Source: Spartobacteria bacterium
GTDB taxonomy: Bacteria; Verrucomicrobiota; Verrucomicrobiia; Chthoniobacterales; Chthoniobacteraceae
Length of the DNA stretch: 64,000 nucleotides
Direction of reading: 5' to 3'
NCBI GenBank assembly: GCA_021324825.1
Contig: JAJPII010000010.1
Coordinates: 1-64,000, forward strand
Shown here: piece by piece, positions 32,350 through 42,495 of the stretch
Layout: every line of letters begins with the position of its first letter
Position numbering within the stretch: the first letter of the stretch is position 1
Translations under genes and position numbers: made by a program
The notes under the pieces: generated by a model
Seen by the model: only the letters and a program-made list of their open reading frames with translations
Databases searched by the model: none
What the model was told of the DNA's origin: nothing

Positions 32350-33333
32350 ATGAACATCCTGGCGCTGGAAACTTCCTGCGACGAGACGGCGGCGGCTATC
32401 CTCTCCGGGGATTCCCTGCTGGCAAGCGAAGTCGCTTCCCAGACGGCCTCGCATGAGCCGTACGGCGGCGTGGTGCCGGAAGTCGCCTCCCGCCTCCACC
32501 TCACCGCCTTGCAACCGCTGCTCCGGCGCGCGTTCTCCACGGCGGGTCTGGACATCGCGGACATCGACGCGTTTGCGGCGACGGCGGGCCCCGGGCTGGC
32601 GACTTCCCTCATGACCGGCGTCTCGACGGCCAAGGCCCTGGCCCTCGCGCGTCGGAAGCCGTACATCGCGGTCAATCATCTCGAAGGGCATCTCCTCTCC
32701 CCTTTCCTGGCGGCGGGCCGTCCCGTTGTGCGTTCGCTGGGGCTGGTGGTCAGCGGCGGGCACACCCTGCTCGTGCGGATCGAGGAGTTCGGCTCTTACC
32801 ATACCGTGGGGCGCACGCAGGATGACGCGGCGGGCGAAGCTTTTGACAAAGTCGGCAAACTTCTCGGCCTCCCCTACCCCGCCGGGCGGGAGATCGACCG
32901 CCTGGCAAAAGACGGCGATCCCTCCATGTATTCCTTTCCGCGCGGCATGGCGAAGGGATTCGACTTCAGTTTCAGCGGATTGAAGACCGCCGTTCGCTAC
33001 GCGCTCCCCGGCTTGCAAGATGCGCGTCTCGCGGATATCTGCGCGTCGTTCCAGGAAGCCGTCGTCGATGTCCTTGTGCGGAAAACCGCGGCCGCCGCGG
33101 CGGAGCACGCGTTGCGCACCGTGGCCGTCAGCGGCGGGGTCAGTTGCAACTCCCGGTTGCGGGAACGGATGGCCGCGGCGTGCGAACGCGACCGGCTGGA
33201 ACTCCTCCTGGCCGATCCCAAACTCTGCACCGACAACGCCGCGATGATCGGCTACGTCGCCCGGGAACGGCTCGCGCGCGGCCTTCATTCCCCGCTCCTG
33301 GAGGATATCGATCCGAACCTCGCCCTGGCCTGA
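32350..33333 (+). CDS. tsaD: tRNA N6-threonylcarbamoyladenosine transferase subunit TsaD
   Basis: A 327-residue ASKHA-fold protein that places threonylcarbamoyl on A37 of ANN-decoding tRNAs. Seen: ILALETSCDETAAAI, the metal site HLEGHLLSPF, VVSGGHTLL, DDAAGEAFDKVGKLL, SFSGLKTAVR and AVSGGVSCNSRLRERM. Divergent from bioD, with 39 bp between their starts, so promoters must be very short or shared. Confidence 0.95.
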   Translation: MNILALETSCDETAAAILSGDSLLASEVASQTASHEPYGGVVPEVASRLHLTALQPLLRRAFSTAGLDIADIDAFAATAGPGLATSLMTGVSTAKALALARRKPYIAVNHLEGHLLSPFLAAGRPVVRSLGLVVSGGHTLLVRIEEFGSYHTVGRTQDDAAGEAFDKVGKLLGLPYPAGREIDRLAKDGDPSMYSFPRGMAKGFDFSFSGLKTAVRYALPGLQDARLADICASFQEAVVDVLVRKTAAAAAEHALRTVAVSGGVSCNSRLRERMAAACERDRLELLLADPKLCTDNAAMIGYVARERLARGLHSPLLEDIDPNLALA

Positions 33334-33364
33334 TTCAGGGGGCACGCTTCGTGCTGGTCTAGAT

Positions 33365-33751
33365 GTGATCAACCCCGAGAAATCCATGGTACTGATCATT
33401 GATGACGACAAGAGCGTCCGTATGCTGACGGAACGCCTCATAAGCACTTTCGGATTCGCCTCGATATGCGCTGCGGACGGAGAAGAAGGGGTCGCGACAT
33501 ACGCCGCCAATTCCGACAAAATAAAGGTCGTCGTGCTCGACATGACGATGCCCGAACTCAACGGCGATGAGACTTTCATCCGTTTGCGCAAGCGGCGCTC
33601 CGATCTCCCCATCATTTTCACCAGCGGCTACGAGAAGGGAAAGGAAGTCCTGCGCGACTCCCTGACCGACTTCCTGCAGAAGCCGTTCAAGCGGGACGAA
33701 CTGCGCGACAAGCTGGCGAAGTTCATGAACGCGGCGCCTGCCGCGGCTTGA
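33365..33751 (+). CDS. Single-domain response regulator (CheY-like)
   Basis: A 128-residue receiver domain without output domain. Acidic pocket DDD (residues 13-15), phospho-acceptor Asp59 (VVVLDMTMPELNG), Thr/Ser in IIFTSGY and the conserved lysine in FLQKPFKRDEL. It probably acts by protein contact. It precedes the giant coiled-coil gene by 76 bp on the same strand, so the two may be co-transcribed; no histidine kinase is nearby. Confidence 0.85.
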   Translation: MINPEKSMVLIIDDDKSVRMLTERLISTFGFASICAADGEEGVATYAANSDKIKVVVLDMTMPELNGDETFIRLRKRRSDLPIIFTSGYEKGKEVLRDSLTDFLQKPFKRDELRDKLAKFMNAAPAAA

Positions 33752-33827
33752 GAGTCTTGACGTGGGTTGGCGCCGGGTTTAAATACCGGTTCACGGGCAT
33801 GAAACCTGCACCCGGGGACTCCAGCGG

Positions 33828-36800
33828 ATGATCGAATCCTTTCTGAATCGCTTTAAGAAGCGCGCCGAACCCGCGCCGGATGAAGCGCGCCCTGCCGCCG
33901 CCGTCCCTCCGGCCCCCGCCCCTCCGCCCGAAGCCCAGCCCGCCATTGAGATCCAGGCGGAGCAGCCGCGCCCAGCCATTCTCTCCTCGGTCGCCGCGTC
34001 CAAAGCGCCGCCCGCGCCGCCCGCCTGGCATTCGCGCGCGACTCCCGCCGCAAAGGCCGTCGCCGATTCCGCTTCCGGCGAAGGGGACCCCAAGAAGGCC
34101 GCCGGCGGCGAGGCGCCGTCGAAGATCGCGCTGGAGGTTGGCGACTTCCTGCACCGCATACCGCAGCATCTTCTCAAGCCCGGCCCGCATGACCTGAAGC
34201 AGCGCATCTTTTTCAAAGTCAGCGAACTGTCGTCGAACATCGCGGGCGGCAAGGCGACCATCCCGCTCTCGAGCATCTCGCGGCTCTGCCCGGAGATTTT
34301 CCTGAACGAGATAACCCCGGCGGACGACGTCGAAATTTTCTTCCCCTGGCACAAGCTCGCCGAGCGCGTCCGCAGCTTCCGGTCGATCAACGACCAGCCG
34401 GGCCAGAAACAACCGCGCCGGGAGCCGTCATTCTCGGCCTTCGCGCTGGGCAAGCAATCCGCGGGCAAGAAAGGCGCGACCCCGCCGCAGGCCGCTCCCG
34501 CCGAACAGCCCGTGGAAACGAAGGAAGAAGCCAGGGAGCAAACGCCCACCCCCGCGGACGCGGACTCGCCGCTGAAGCTCGCGCGGCAAATCGCTCCCGC
34601 CGAGGGACAGTTGGTTCCAATCGCGCCTGTCGAAGCGAAGGAAGAAGCGCCCCAGGAACGCCCCGGCGTCATCCCCCCCTCCCGTCCCGCTGCCGGAACG
34701 GATGCTCAGAGAAAGCAGATCTCCGCGCTGGAACAAGGCCGGTTCACTCTTATTAAAGAGCGGGATGAAGCCCGCGCATTGCTGGCCGAGATAAAGACCC
34801 TGCACCAGGACGAACTCGACTCCCTGCAACGCGACCTGAACACGGCCTCCGAGGAAAGGAAGCGCTTCGCCGCCGAGCTGGCGTCCGCGCGCGAAGCGCA
34901 GAAAAGCCAGGTCGAATCCCTCGCCAGGGAACGCGACGCGGCGCTCGCGGATCGCGACAAGTCCACGGCGCAGCTTGCGAAAGACCATGGGAGCCGGACG
35001 CAGGAACTTCTTTCCCTGGCCCAGGAACGCGACGCCGCCCTCGCGCAGAGAGAGGAAGCGAAGGAGCAGTTCCAGAAACAGATCGACACCCTCAACCGCG
35101 AGCGCGACGCCCTCGCCGCGGAGAAGGAGCATTTCACAACCCGTATCGCCGAACTGACAGCCGCGAGCGAAGCCGCCGTAGCCGCGAAGACCGTCGGGGA
35201 TTCCGGCGCCGAGGACGCGAAGGAACTCATCGCCTCCGTCACGCGCGAGCGCGACAAAGCCCTCGCGGCTCTTCAGGAAAAGGAAGAGCAGATCAAGAAC
35301 CTCAACGAATCCTTCGAACGCGAACGGACCACGCTGGTCTCGCAAAAAGACGAAGCCTTCGCCATAGGCCGCAAGGGACGCGGCCAGGATAAAGCCGTTG
35401 CGCGGGATCGCGACAAGACCATCAAGGCGCGCGAGGAAACCATCTCCGTCCTCGAACGCGACCTGAAGGTGAACAAGGAGCAATTCGAGGCCCTCGTCAA
35501 AGAGCACTCCGCGGTCAAAAAGAAGCGCGACGAAACCGCCGCCATCCTCTCAGCCTCGCGCGAAGAGCACCAGAAACAGGTCGAAACCCTCACGGGTCAA
35601 TTCGAGGAAAAGCTCGGCGCCATGCGGCGGGATCTCGAAATATTCTCAAAGGGGAAGGAAGACATCTCCGCCGAATCCTCCCTCCTCCGCGCCGACCGCG
35701 ACAAGATCGCCGCAACCCTCGCGGAACGCGAAGCCGCATTGGCCGAACTGAGCCGGAGCGTCGCCGCCCTGACGAAGGAAAAGGAAGACGCGCTCGCCCA
35801 CTTCACGCAAAGCCGGGAAGCCTTCGGGCGCGATCTGGCCGCCGCGCGCGCGGATCGCGAAGGAACCGCCTCGACCCTCGCCGAGCGCGAGAAAGCGCTG
35901 GAAGCCCTGGCAAAGGAAAAAGAGGAGGCGCTCGCCGCCCAGGCGGAAGCCGCGCGCGCCAGGGAAGCCGCGGAAGGGGAACTCTCGAACCTCCGGGCCG
36001 ACCGCGACAAGCTGGCCGCCGACCTCGCCGAGCGCGAGACCTCGCTCTCCGGCTTGGGCGAAAGCCGAGAAGCCCTTGCCTTGAGCCTCGCCGCCCTCGC
36101 CAAGGAAAAGGAAGACGCCCTCTCCCATTTCTCCCAATCCCGCGAAGCGCTGGAGCGCGACCTCGCCGCCGCGCGCGCCGACCGCGACAAGCTGGCCGCC
36201 ACCCTCGCCGACCGGGAAAAGACGCTGGCCGAACATGAAGCCTCGCTCTCCGGCCTTGGCGAGAGCCGCGAAGCGCTCACCTTGAACCTCGCCGCTCTCG
36301 CGAAGGAAAAGGAAGACGCCCACATCCATTTCTCGCAAGTCCGCGAAGCGCTGGAGCGCGACCTCGCCGCCACGCGCGAGGAGCGCGATAAAGCGTCCGC
36401 CGCGCTTGCCGAGAAGGAGCAGGCGCACGCCGGCGCGACAGCCGAGGGCCAAACGCGGATGGCCGAATTGGACAAGCAGGTCTCCGCTCTTCAAAAAGAG
36501 CGCGACGACCTGGCAACCGCCTTGGCCGGCAAGGAAAAGGCGCTGGCGGATTTGACCAATGCCGGCGAGGAACAAACGGGCGCGCTGCGTCAGCGGATCG
36601 AAGCGCTGGCCAAGGAAAAGGAGGACCTCGCGGCCACGCTGGCGGAACGCGGGAAGGCGCTCGCCGAGCTTGCCCAGGGCCGCGAAGCGCTCGCCGCGAA
36701 GATCGGCGAATCCGAAGAGCGGGAGAACGCGTTGCGACAGCAGATCGAGACCCTCTCGAAAACGAAGTCTTCCGACAAACAGCTTTCCAAACTCCAGGCC

Positions 36801-39800
36801 GAGCGCAACGAATTCGAGAAGAAGCTCGCCGATCTCAGCGCGCGCCTCACCGAACGGCACAAGGCGATGGCGGCCCTCACGACCGCCAGAGACAACACGG
36901 CCAGGGAACTGGCACGGCTTCGCGAGGAACACGCGGCGGGGGGCGAGGAGCGCGGGGCCATGGCGGCGCGGCTGGCCGAACTGGGGCTGGCTCTCGAAGC
37001 CCGCGAAAAGGAATTCACGGCGGTCCGCGGCGAGCGCGACACCCTTGCCAAAGAACACGAGGGCCTTTCCGACAGCGCCGAAAGGCTTGCTTTCGTCCAA
37101 AAGGAAAGGGATGACCTCGCCCGGGAGCGCGGCAATCTTTCCGCCCGCGTCTCGGAGTTGGAGAGCCAGCTTGCGGAACGGCATCGCGCCCTGACGGACC
37201 TGACCCAGGCCCACGTCGCCCGTACGGGGGAACTCGCGGCCATCCAGAAGGAGAGGGAAGACCTCGTCCGGCAACGCGACGAATTCAGCGCGCGCGCCGC
37301 CGGCCACGAAGCGACCCTCGCCGAACGGGAAAAGGCGCTGGCGGAAGCCTCGCAAGCCCGGGAATCCGCGACGGGGCAGTTGGAGGCGATCCGGAACGAA
37401 CGCGAAACCCTCGCGGGCGAACGCAACGACCTCTCCACCCGCATCGCCGGGCTGGAAGAACAACTCGAGGAACGCCGCCGCGCCCTTGCCGAACTTTCGG
37501 AATCCAGGGAAGCCGCGACCGCCGCCTCCGCGGCGCTTCAGAAGGAGCGGGATGATCTCGCCCGCGAACGGGACAGCCTCGCGAGCCGCCTTGCCGAACA
37601 GGAACAGGCGCTCGCCGCCCTCAAGCAAAACGTCGCGCCCATGGAAGCGCGCCTGCGCGAACACGAAACCGCGCTGGCGGAACATTCCTCCGCGCGCGAG
37701 CAACTGGCCGCCCGTTTGGCCGAGCGCGAAAAATCCTTCGAAGGTCTCGCGCAGGAAAAAGACGCCGGCATCAAGGAGTTCGCATCCGCCCGGCGCCAGT
37801 TGATCAACGAGCGGGACGACCTTCTCTCCAAGCTGCGGGAAGCGGAACAGAACCACGCAAACATCCTCGCCGAACGCGAGAAAGCCCTGGCGGAAACCGC
37901 GCAAGGCAGGGAGGAACTCAAGGCGCAACTGGCCGAACGCGAAAAGGCCCTTTCCGAAGTCTCCAAGGCCGGAGACGCCGCCGCGCGCGAAGCCGCCTCG
38001 CACCGGAAACGCCTCACGGAGCTTGCAAACAACCGGAGCGAACTTGCGGCGCGGCTCGGCGACCGGGAAAAAGCGTTCGCCGAATTGTCCGCGGCGGCAG
38101 CCGCCGCGGCCGTGGAAATCGCCGCCGCCAAGCACGAACGCGAAAATCTTCTGCACGAACGCGACGACCTTGCCGGGCGCGCGGCCGGGCACGAAACGAC
38201 GCTCGCGAATCTCTCCGGCGAACATGGCAAGCGCGTCAGCGAATTGGAAGCGCTCGTCGCCGGACATGAAAGCGCGCTCGCCGAGACTTCCCAGGCAAAA
38301 GACCGGATCGCCCGCGAAGTCGCTTCCAGCCGCGAGCAGCTTGCCGCCCTTGCAAAAGAGCGCGCCGATCTCTCCGCGAAGCTTGAGGAGCGGGAGAAAG
38401 CCGCCTCGGAAGCCGCGAACGAACGCGCGAGCCTGGCAAGCCGCCTCGCCGAGCAGGAAAAGGCGGCGGACGCGCGCATTCACGAATTGGAATCGCTCGT
38501 GCGGGAACACGAGGGCAAGCTCGGCGAGCGCGAACTGGCGCTGGCCGATGCCTCGCACGCGAAGGAGGAGAGCGCCCGCGAAGTCGCCGTCCACCGCAAG
38601 CAGCTTGCCGACCTTTCCGCGTGGCTCGAAGCGCGCGAGCGATCCCTTGCGGAAGCCTCCCTCGCCAGAGACGCCGCCGCGAGCCGCCTCGCCGAACAGG
38701 AAAAGGCGAGCAAGACGCGCATCGGAGAACTGGAAGCGCTGGTGAACAAACACGAGAGTTCGCTCGCGGAAACCTCCAGGGCGAAAGACCAGATCGCACG
38801 CGAAGTCGCCTCCAGCCGCGAAAGGCTTTCCGCCATCGCCAAGGATCGCGCCGACCTTTCCTCGCAGATCCAGGCGCACGCCGAACAACAAAAAGCGACC
38901 GGCGCCCGCATCCAGGAACTCGAAGCCCTCGTCAACAAACACGAAGGCGCGCTCGCCGAAACAGCCCACGCCAAGGACCAGATCGCACGCGAGGCCGCCT
39001 CGGGCCGCGAACAACTCGCCGCACTCGCCAAGGAACGCGCGGACCTTTCTTCACAACTCCAGGAGCAGGCAAAAGCAGCCGGCGCCCGCATCCAGGAACT
39101 CGAAGCCCTCGTCAACAAACACGAAGGCGCACTCGCCGAAGCGGCCCAGGCCAAGGACAAGATCGCGCGCGAAGTCGCCTCCGGCCGAGAACAACTCGCC
39201 GCGCTCGCCAAGGAACGCGCGGACCTTTCCTCGCAACTCCGGGAGCGCACCGAGCAGGCGAAGACAGCCGGAACTCGCATCCAGGAACTCGAAGCCCTCG
39301 TCAACAAGCACGAAAGTTCGCTCGCCGAAACGGCCCAGGCCAAGGACAAGATCGCGCGCGAAGTCGCTTCCAGCCGAGAACAACTCGCCGCGCTTGCCAA
39401 GGAACGCGCGGACCTTTCCTCGCAACTCCAGGAGCGCACCGAGCAGGCGAAGACAGCCGGAACTCGCATCCAGGAACTCGAAGCCCTCGTCAACAAACAC
39501 GAAAGTTCGCTCGCCGGGGCGGCCCAGGCCAAGGACAAGATCGCGCGCGAAGTCGCTTCCAGCCGAGAACAACTCGCCGCGCTTGCCAAGGAACGCGCAG
39601 ACCTTTCTTCACAACTCCAGGAGCAGACGAAAACAGCCGGCGTGCGCATCCAGGAACTCGAAATCCTCGTCAACAAACACGAAGGCGCGCTCGCCGAAAC
39701 AGCCCACGCCAAGGACCAGATCGCACGCGAAGTCGCCTCCAGCCGCGAACAACTCGCCGCGCTCGCCAAGGAACGCGCCGATCTTTCCTCGCGACTCCAG

Positions 39801-41072
39801 GAGCGCACCGAGCAGGCGAAGACAGCCGGAACACGCATCCAGGAACTCGAAGCCCTCGTCAACAAGCACGAAAGTTCGCTCGCCGAAACGGCCCAGGCCA
39901 GGGACAAGATCGCGCGCGAAGTCGCCTCCAGCCGCGACCGGCTCGCCGCGCTCGCCAAGGAACGCGCCGATCTTTCCTCGCAACTCGAAGCCCGGGAGAA
40001 AGCCCTCGCCGAGCACCAAAAAAACAACGGCGCGCGCATCAAGGAACTGGAAGCTCTCGTGAGCAAACACGAGGGATCGCTGGCCGAAGCGTCCCAGGCG
40101 CGGGACACTGTCGCGCGCGAAGTCGCCTCCGGCCGCGAACAGCTTGCCGCGCTCGCGAAAGAACGAGCGGACCTTTCCGCCCGGCTCGCCGAAGCCACGC
40201 AAGCCCGCGACGCCGGCGCCAGGGAACTCGCGGCTCGCATCGCCGAACAGGATAAAGCGCGCGAGTCCCACGGCAAACGCATCAAGGAATTGGAAACGCT
40301 GGCGGGCGACCACGCGGACAAGCTTGCCGAACGCGAAAAAGCCCTCGTCCAGGCCTCGCAGGCCAGGGATGCTGCCGGCAGGGAAGTGGCCGCGAACCGG
40401 AAGCAACTGAGCGACCTCGCCAAGGATCGTTCGGAACTCGCCGCGCGCCTGGAAGCGCGGGAGAAAGTGATCGTCGAGCTATCGCAGGCGAAGGACGCGA
40501 GCATCCGGGAAATGGAAGCCGCCCGGCAGGAGATGAACGCCCTCCAGGCAAAACTCGACCGGCGCGCCTCGGAGCTTGCCGCCCTCAAAGGGGAGCAGCA
40601 ATCGCGGATGGATGGGGAGAAAGAACAACTCTCCAAACAAGTCGCCGACCTTTCCCGCAGGATCGACGCGATCACCGCCGAACGGGACGAATCGCACGCC
40701 GCCACGCAGCAGGCGCTCGCGGACAAGAAGGGCCAGATGGAAGTCTTCGGCGGCCAGTATCGCAAGGTCGTCCAGCAAAGGCAGGAGGCGCTCGACCTGC
40801 TCGCCGCCGCCGCGAACAAGCACAAGGACGAAATCGCCGCGCTCCAGCGGGAACACGACACCCGCGACGAACGGCTGCGGAAGGAAATCGAGTCGCTCCG
40901 CCAGGAATTGCGCAAACGGGAGACGAATCCCGCGAATGAAGAAAGCCTCGCGCGGGAGATCGAGGCGTTGAGAAAAGAACGGGACGCGATCCTGAGCGAA
41001 AAGGAAAACATGATAACCCTGCCGAGGCTCCAGCCCGTCTTCGTTCCTCCGCCGCCGGTGAAACTCGGCTGA
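33828..41072 (+). CDS. Giant coiled-coil protein (2,414 residues)
   Basis: The N-terminus has a basic start (MIESFLNRFKKR), an Ala/Pro-rich linker, and one folded domain at about 99-185 (ALEVGDFLHRIPQHLLKPG, FFKVSELSSN, FLNEITPADDVEIFFPW). After a second linker, from about residue 295 to 2,390 everything is heptad-rich coiled coil (E, A, K, R, L). Residues ~1,630-2,090 contain repeats of 60-67 residues. No SMC ATPase heads are present, so it is not a condensin; a cytoskeletal or scaffold role is the most that can be inferred. Long open frames also exist on the minus strand here but are shadows of the biased codons. Confidence 0.8.
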   Translation: MIESFLNRFKKRAEPAPDEARPAAAVPPAPAPPPEAQPAIEIQAEQPRPAILSSVAASKAPPAPPAWHSRATPAAKAVADSASGEGDPKKAAGGEAPSKIALEVGDFLHRIPQHLLKPGPHDLKQRIFFKVSELSSNIAGGKATIPLSSISRLCPEIFLNEITPADDVEIFFPWHKLAERVRSFRSINDQPGQKQPRREPSFSAFALGKQSAGKKGATPPQAAPAEQPVETKEEAREQTPTPADADSPLKLARQIAPAEGQLVPIAPVEAKEEAPQERPGVIPPSRPAAGTDAQRKQISALEQGRFTLIKERDEARALLAEIKTLHQDELDSLQRDLNTASEERKRFAAELASAREAQKSQVESLARERDAALADRDKSTAQLAKDHGSRTQELLSLAQERDAALAQREEAKEQFQKQIDTLNRERDALAAEKEHFTTRIAELTAASEAAVAAKTVGDSGAEDAKELIASVTRERDKALAALQEKEEQIKNLNESFERERTTLVSQKDEAFAIGRKGRGQDKAVARDRDKTIKAREETISVLERDLKVNKEQFEALVKEHSAVKKKRDETAAILSASREEHQKQVETLTGQFEEKLGAMRRDLEIFSKGKEDISAESSLLRADRDKIAATLAEREAALAELSRSVAALTKEKEDALAHFTQSREAFGRDLAAARADREGTASTLAEREKALEALAKEKEEALAAQAEAARAREAAEGELSNLRADRDKLAADLAERETSLSGLGESREALALSLAALAKEKEDALSHFSQSREALERDLAAARADRDKLAATLADREKTLAEHEASLSGLGESREALTLNLAALAKEKEDAHIHFSQVREALERDLAATREERDKASAALAEKEQAHAGATAEGQTRMAELDKQVSALQKERDDLATALAGKEKALADLTNAGEEQTGALRQRIEALAKEKEDLAATLAERGKALAELAQGREALAAKIGESEERENALRQQIETLSKTKSSDKQLSKLQAERNEFEKKLADLSARLTERHKAMAALTTARDNTARELARLREEHAAGGEERGAMAARLAELGLALEAREKEFTAVRGERDTLAKEHEGLSDSAERLAFVQKERDDLARERGNLSARVSELESQLAERHRALTDLTQAHVARTGELAAIQKEREDLVRQRDEFSARAAGHEATLAEREKALAEASQARESATGQLEAIRNERETLAGERNDLSTRIAGLEEQLEERRRALAELSESREAATAASAALQKERDDLARERDSLASRLAEQEQALAALKQNVAPMEARLREHETALAEHSSAREQLAARLAEREKSFEGLAQEKDAGIKEFASARRQLINERDDLLSKLREAEQNHANILAEREKALAETAQGREELKAQLAEREKALSEVSKAGDAAAREAASHRKRLTELANNRSELAARLGDREKAFAELSAAAAAAAVEIAAAKHERENLLHERDDLAGRAAGHETTLANLSGEHGKRVSELEALVAGHESALAETSQAKDRIAREVASSREQLAALAKERADLSAKLEEREKAASEAANERASLASRLAEQEKAADARIHELESLVREHEGKLGERELALADASHAKEESAREVAVHRKQLADLSAWLEARERSLAEASLARDAAASRLAEQEKASKTRIGELEALVNKHESSLAETSRAKDQIAREVASSRERLSAIAKDRADLSSQIQAHAEQQKATGARIQELEALVNKHEGALAETAHAKDQIAREAASGREQLAALAKERADLSSQLQEQAKAAGARIQELEALVNKHEGALAEAAQAKDKIAREVASGREQLAALAKERADLSSQLRERTEQAKTAGTRIQELEALVNKHESSLAETAQAKDKIAREVASSREQLAALAKERADLSSQLQERTEQAKTAGTRIQELEALVNKHESSLAGAAQAKDKIAREVASSREQLAALAKERADLSSQLQEQTKTAGVRIQELEILVNKHEGALAETAHAKDQIAREVASSREQLAALAKERADLSSRLQERTEQAKTAGTRIQELEALVNKHESSLAETAQARDKIAREVASSRDRLAALAKERADLSSQLEAREKALAEHQKNNGARIKELEALVSKHEGSLAEASQARDTVAREVASGREQLAALAKERADLSARLAEATQARDAGARELAARIAEQDKARESHGKRIKELETLAGDHADKLAEREKALVQASQARDAAGREVAANRKQLSDLAKDRSELAARLEAREKVIVELSQAKDASIREMEAARQEMNALQAKLDRRASELAALKGEQQSRMDGEKEQLSKQVADLSRRIDAITAERDESHAATQQALADKKGQMEVFGGQYRKVVQQRQEALDLLAAAANKHKDEIAALQREHDTRDERLRKEIESLRQELRKRETNPANEESLAREIEALRKERDAILSEKENMITLPRLQPVFVPPPPVKLG
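38718..40100 (+). repeat. In-frame tandem repeats in the coiled-coil gene
   Basis: Units begin with a sequence like CGCATCCAGGAACTCGAAG at 38,718, 38,907, 39,087, 39,276, 39,465, 39,645, 39,834 and 40,035. Spacings are 189, 180, 189, 189, 180, 189 and 201 bp, i.e. mostly 63 residues (nine heptads). Each codes for IQELEALVNKHE then AKDKIAREVASSREQLAALA and KERADLSSQL. The near-identity at DNA level suggests recent expansion. Confidence 0.85.
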
Positions 41073-41485
41073 TGGTCAAAGTCGCGATAGAGTACGAGGG
41101 CGACCTCCATTGCACGGCGGCGCACGGCCCTTCCGGCAGCCGGGTCGTCACCGACGCACCCGTCGACAACCAGGGAAAGGGCGAAGCCTTCTCGCCGACC
41201 GATCTCATGGCCGCCGCGCTTGGGACATGCATGGCGACCATCATGGGAATTTACGCGCGGCGCAAAGGGATCGACCTGAAGGGGATGAAAATCGAGGTCG
41301 CCAAGGAAATGTCCGCGGACTTGCCCAGACGCATCGCGCGGCTCGCAACCGTCATCCAATTTCCCGCCGGCGCGGAGAAAGACCCGGCCCTGGAACAAGC
41401 GGCGTTAACGTGCCCCGTCCACAAGAGCCTCCACCCGGACATCGACAAGCCCGTCGCGTTTCACTGGACTTCCCCCCAGAGGTGA
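41072..41485 (+). CDS. OsmC-family protein
   Basis: A 137-residue OsmC/Ohr-type protein, a family of thiol peroxidases. The two reactive cysteines expected for the family are present: one in LGTCMATIMGIYARRKG and one in LTCPVHKSL. FSPTDLMAAALGTC is the typical helix. Start overlaps the coiled-coil stop as TGATG. The last 25 bp overlap the convergent ribD gene. Confidence 0.88.
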   Translation: MVKVAIEYEGDLHCTAAHGPSGSRVVTDAPVDNQGKGEAFSPTDLMAAALGTCMATIMGIYARRKGIDLKGMKIEVAKEMSADLPRRIARLATVIQFPAGAEKDPALEQAALTCPVHKSLHPDIDKPVAFHWTSPQR

Positions 41486-42468
41486 AGATCGTCCCCGATC
41501 CTCTCGTAATGAGGATCGGCGATTTGAAGCGACTCCGCCGTGGAACCGGCGCCCCGCCCGCCCGCCGCGCTCTTCGGCCCGCCCAGAAAGAGCGGCGCGA
41601 CGAAGAAATGGACGGCATCCACCAGGCGCCGGTCGAACGCCTCGCCCAGCACCCGCATGCCGCCTTCGATCAGGACGCTCGTTATCCCCTTGCGCCCGAG
41701 ATCGCGGAGAATCGCGCGGAGCGGTTTGCCGGCGTAAACCAACGTGCGGTCTTTCCATTTGTCCGTAAACAGGTGCGCCCCCCGCGGCAGCCGCCCCCCG
41801 CGCGACGTGACGACCCGCCACGGCTGGCCCGCGCCGGAAATACCGCGCACGGTCAGGCGCGGATTGTCCGCGCGCAACGTCCCCCCGCCTATAAGGATGG
41901 CGTCCACGCCCGCGCGCAATGCGTGGACGCGCTCGCGCGAGGCGCGGCTGGTTATCCACCGGCCTTCGCCCGGGGGGCGGGAGAGACGGCCATCCAGCGA
42001 CATGCCCGCCTTCGCGATGACGTAAGGCATCCCGGTCACGATCCATTTATTGAACGCCGGGTTGAGCGCCCGGCACTCCGCGCCCAGGACGCCTGAATCG
42101 ACGCGGACGCCCGCCTCCCGCAACAGGCGCAAGCCGCGGCCCGCGTGCGCCGGGTTGGGATCGACCGCTCCGACGACGACCCGCGCGAAACCCGCCTCCA
42201 CGATGGCGTCCACGCAAGGGGGAGTCCGCCCGGTCGTGGAACACGGCTCGAGCGTGACGTACAGCGTCGCGCCACGGACGCTTCTTTTCATCTCGGCCAG
42301 CGCCTCAATTTCGGCGTGCGGCAGCCCGGCCCGGCGGTGATGGCCGCGCGCGAGGATCCTCCCGCCCGCGACGATGACCGCGCCCACCGCGGGGTTCGGG
42401 CTCGTGCGGCCCGCGCCTTTGGCGGCTTCCCGCAGGGCGGCCCGCATGAATTTCTCGTCAGGAGACAT
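41461..42468 (-). CDS. ribD: Riboflavin biosynthesis bifunctional deaminase-reductase
   Basis: A 335-residue two-domain enzyme. The N-terminal deaminase domain shows the zinc site HAEIEAL...LEPCSTTGRTPPCVDAI; the C-terminal reductase domain shows PYVIAKAGMSLDGRL, ILIGGGTLRADNPRLTVR and VLIEGG. It deaminates and reduces the pyrimidine intermediate of riboflavin synthesis. Start at 42,468 (MSPDEKFMRAALREA). No other rib gene is adjacent. Confidence 0.93.
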   Translation of the reverse strand: MSPDEKFMRAALREAAKGAGRTSPNPAVGAVIVAGGRILARGHHRRAGLPHAEIEALAEMKRSVRGATLYVTLEPCSTTGRTPPCVDAIVEAGFARVVVGAVDPNPAHAGRGLRLLREAGVRVDSGVLGAECRALNPAFNKWIVTGMPYVIAKAGMSLDGRLSRPPGEGRWITSRASRERVHALRAGVDAILIGGGTLRADNPRLTVRGISGAGQPWRVVTSRGGRLPRGAHLFTDKWKDRTLVYAGKPLRAILRDLGRKGITSVLIEGGMRVLGEAFDRRLVDAVHFFVAPLFLGGPKSAAGGRGAGSTAESLQIADPHYERIGDDLHLWGEVQ

Positions 42469-42495
42469 TGTTGGCGCTACTCTTATATACACCCC

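Noticed and set aside
38718-40100. Regular repeats considered as CRISPR or a DNA-level tandem array
   Set aside because: The units are 180-201 bp, all in frame with the coding sequence and without unique spacers of CRISPR size, so they are protein repeats.
35646-41398. Very long open frames on the minus strand (1,122 and 972 codons) across the coiled-coil gene
   Set aside because: They are antisense shadows created by GC-biased third positions and the repetitive E/A/K/R/L codons. Their translations are low-complexity (Arg/Ser/Ala or Gly/Phe rich) and no domain is seen; the plus-strand frame gives a regular coiled coil and a folded N-terminal domain.
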